From contig DAOUFY010000096.1 of assembly GCA_034429745.1 (NCBI GenBank), positions 1 to 6,594 of the forward strand: 6,594 bases of DNA, read 5' to 3'. Source of the stretch: JBAXBF01 sp034429745 (GTDB lineage Bacteria; Chloroflexota; Anaerolineae; Anaerolineales; DRKV01). Positions 5,512-6,594 of this stretch are shown here, piece after piece. The notes under the pieces are model-generated. The model made no database searches. It was not told the DNA's origin and saw only the letters and a list, made by a program, of their open reading frames with translations. Made by a program: the position numbers and the translations under genes. Each line of letters opens with the position of its first letter. Positions within the stretch are counted from its first letter, which is position 1.

Positions 5512-6594
5512 GCACTTTTCTTTTGAAGGCATGATAAGTCTTACCACTCTTTCAAAAAAGAAATAGTCCCATGCCCAATTGATGAGCACTGCAATGCGGT
5601 TGCGAAAGCCAATTAATTGATAAAGGTGAACTATTGACCACATAAACCATGCAAAAAAGCCGCTAAATTCAAAATGTCCAATTTTTGCCACGGCAACACT
5701 TCTTCCAATTGTAGCCAATTGACCCGGATCCTCATAGACAAACTCCTTCAAAGGTCTGCCTTCAAGGTAAGCAGAAATATTTTGAGCTGCTAGTTTTCCT
5801 TGTTGAATTGCCACAGTTGCCACCATTGGCAATGGTTTTCCTGTAGCATCTTCTAAATAAGCCGCATCCCCAATGACAAAGACGTTTTCATACTGCGGTA
5901 CTTGCAAAGTTGGACGAACAACCAACCTGCCTTGACGGCTTTGCTGCAATCCGAGCTTATCCGCCACGGCTGCAGTCTTTATTCCCGCAGTCCATATCAA
6001 CGTATGTGCTGGAATAACTTCACCGCCTTTAAGCAATACACGAAACCCGTCATAGTCTTCAACTGCTGCCCCATAACGGACTTCTACATGCTTTTTCCAA
6101 AGCTCTCTTTCGGCTACATCTTGCAAATGGTGTGGGAAGGTTGCCAATAGAGAATCCAGTGCCTCAAGCAGTAATATCCGTACGTCCTTAATATTAATAG
6201 TGGGATAATCTTTTACCAACACTAATCTCACCAATTCAGCTAATGCACCTGCGCTTTCAACACCAGTAGGACCTCCTCCTACAATGACAAAGGTAAGCAT
6301 GGCGCGTCTTTTCTCAGCGTTTGTTTCATAAGAAGCTTTTTCAAACATATATAAAATATGGTTACGGATGAAAGCTGCATCTTCTAAATTTTTCATGCCT
6401 AAACCGTACTGAGCAATGGATCGCAATCCAAAAAAATTTGTCTCCCCACCAACACCAAGAACTAAAAAGTCGTAAGCCACATCTCCTGAAGAAGTAAAGA
6501 CAAGTTTTCGTTCAAAATCTACGCCAATTACTTCAGCCATCCTAAAGGTGAACCGATCACGATTTCTAAAAATGCCTCGTACAGGATAAGCAAT
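5509..6594 (-). CDS. ndh: Type II NADH dehydrogenase (NADH:quinone oxidoreductase), 5' partial
   Basis: Numbering takes the ATG at 6540 as residue 1. Upstream the frame stays open to the edge for 18 more residues (IAYPVRGIFRNRDRFTFR), which match the conserved NDH-2 stretch just after the N-terminal FAD-binding motif. The ATG is therefore internal, and roughly 60-80 N-terminal residues, including the first GxGxxG fold, lie outside. Visible parts: the NAD-binding motif VIVGGGPTGVE (85-95); an acidic end to the second strand, RILLLEA with Glu126, typical of NADH over NADPH preference; the second FAD motif VFVIGDAA (220-227); and MVATVAIQQGK (239-249), the quinone-side A-x-x-QG region. The aromatic C-terminal part (about 287-337) is of the kind that holds NDH-2 on the inner membrane face. 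The enzyme passes electrons from NADH to quinone without pumping protons, suggesting a respiratory chain in the host. It converges on the cluster and has no visible link to it. Confidence 0.93.
   Translation of the reverse strand: MAYPVRGIFRNRDRFTFRMAEVIGVDFERKLVFTSSGDVAYDFLVLGVGGETNFFGLRSIAQYGLGMKNLEDAAFIRNHILYMFEKASYETNAEKRRAMLTFVIVGGGPTGVESAGALAELVRLVLVKDYPTINIKDVRILLLEALDSLLATFPHHLQDVAERELWKKHVEVRYGAAVEDYDGFRVLLKGGEVIPAHTLIWTAGIKTAAVADKLGLQQSRQGRLVVRPTLQVPQYENVFVIGDAAYLEDATGKPLPMVATVAIQQGKLAAQNISAYLEGRPLKEFVYEDPGQLATIGRSVAVAKIGHFEFSGFFAWFMWSIVHLYQLIGFRNRIAVLINWAWDYFFFERVVRLIMPSKEKC

Noticed and set aside
6541..6594. Start of the NADH dehydrogenase at 6540 with this stretch as its promoter region
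   Set aside because: The stretch encodes in-frame residues (IAYPVRGIFR...) that match conserved NDH-2 sequence, so it is coding and the gene continues past the edge.

Overview
The window looks like chromosomal DNA of a bacterium of the Chloroflexota, most likely Anaerolineae-like. The call rests on protein style: LysM repeats of the form C-x(5)-W ... ANCL, long Thr/Ser/Pro linkers on exported proteins, and a GH25-like/NTF2 protein of a kind I associate with that phylum. It is an inference from remembered family patterns, not from a search. The DNA is AT-leaning. I see no RNA gene, CRISPR array, insertion sequence or prophage signature.

Layout: five genes run rightward and one runs leftward into them. 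(1) Left edge to 2000: a 5'-truncated membrane-linked signalling protein with a GAF-like domain, a coiled coil of about 200 residues and a histidine-kinase core that lacks its phospho-acceptor histidine and has damaged ATP-binding boxes. (2) 2023-2952: a membrane-anchored protein with two Cys-containing LysM modules and a Thr/Ser/Pro-rich tail. (3) 2957-4030: a LytR-CpsA-Psr (LCP) family enzyme made as a lipoprotein, with the usual catalytic residues present. (4) 4069-5199: a GH25-like TIM barrel fused to an NTF2/SnoaL-like domain, with no signal peptide and the only strong Shine-Dalgarno in the window. (5) 5258-5497: a 79-residue protein of unknown function, possibly with its own extended -10 promoter. 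(6) 5509 to the right edge, minus strand: a type II NADH dehydrogenase whose N-terminal FAD-binding part lies beyond the window.

Genes 1-3 are tightly spaced (22 and 4 nt) and probably co-transcribed; gene 4 follows after 38 nt. Genes 2 and 3 point to the cell envelope: a wall-glycan-binding protein and an enzyme family that attaches glycopolymers to peptidoglycan. Gene 1 could be a non-catalytic sensor or scaffold for them, and gene 4 has a muramidase-like fold, so an envelope-maintenance locus is a reasonable hypothesis. The sequence alone does not show that they work together. The NADH dehydrogenase is a separate, convergent transcription unit, divided from the cluster by a small hairpin whose arms contain both stop codons.

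No obvious new defence or mobile system is present. The most unusual things are the kinase-dead sensor beside wall genes, the LCP enzyme as a lipoprotein, and the GH25-like/NTF2 fusion without an export signal.
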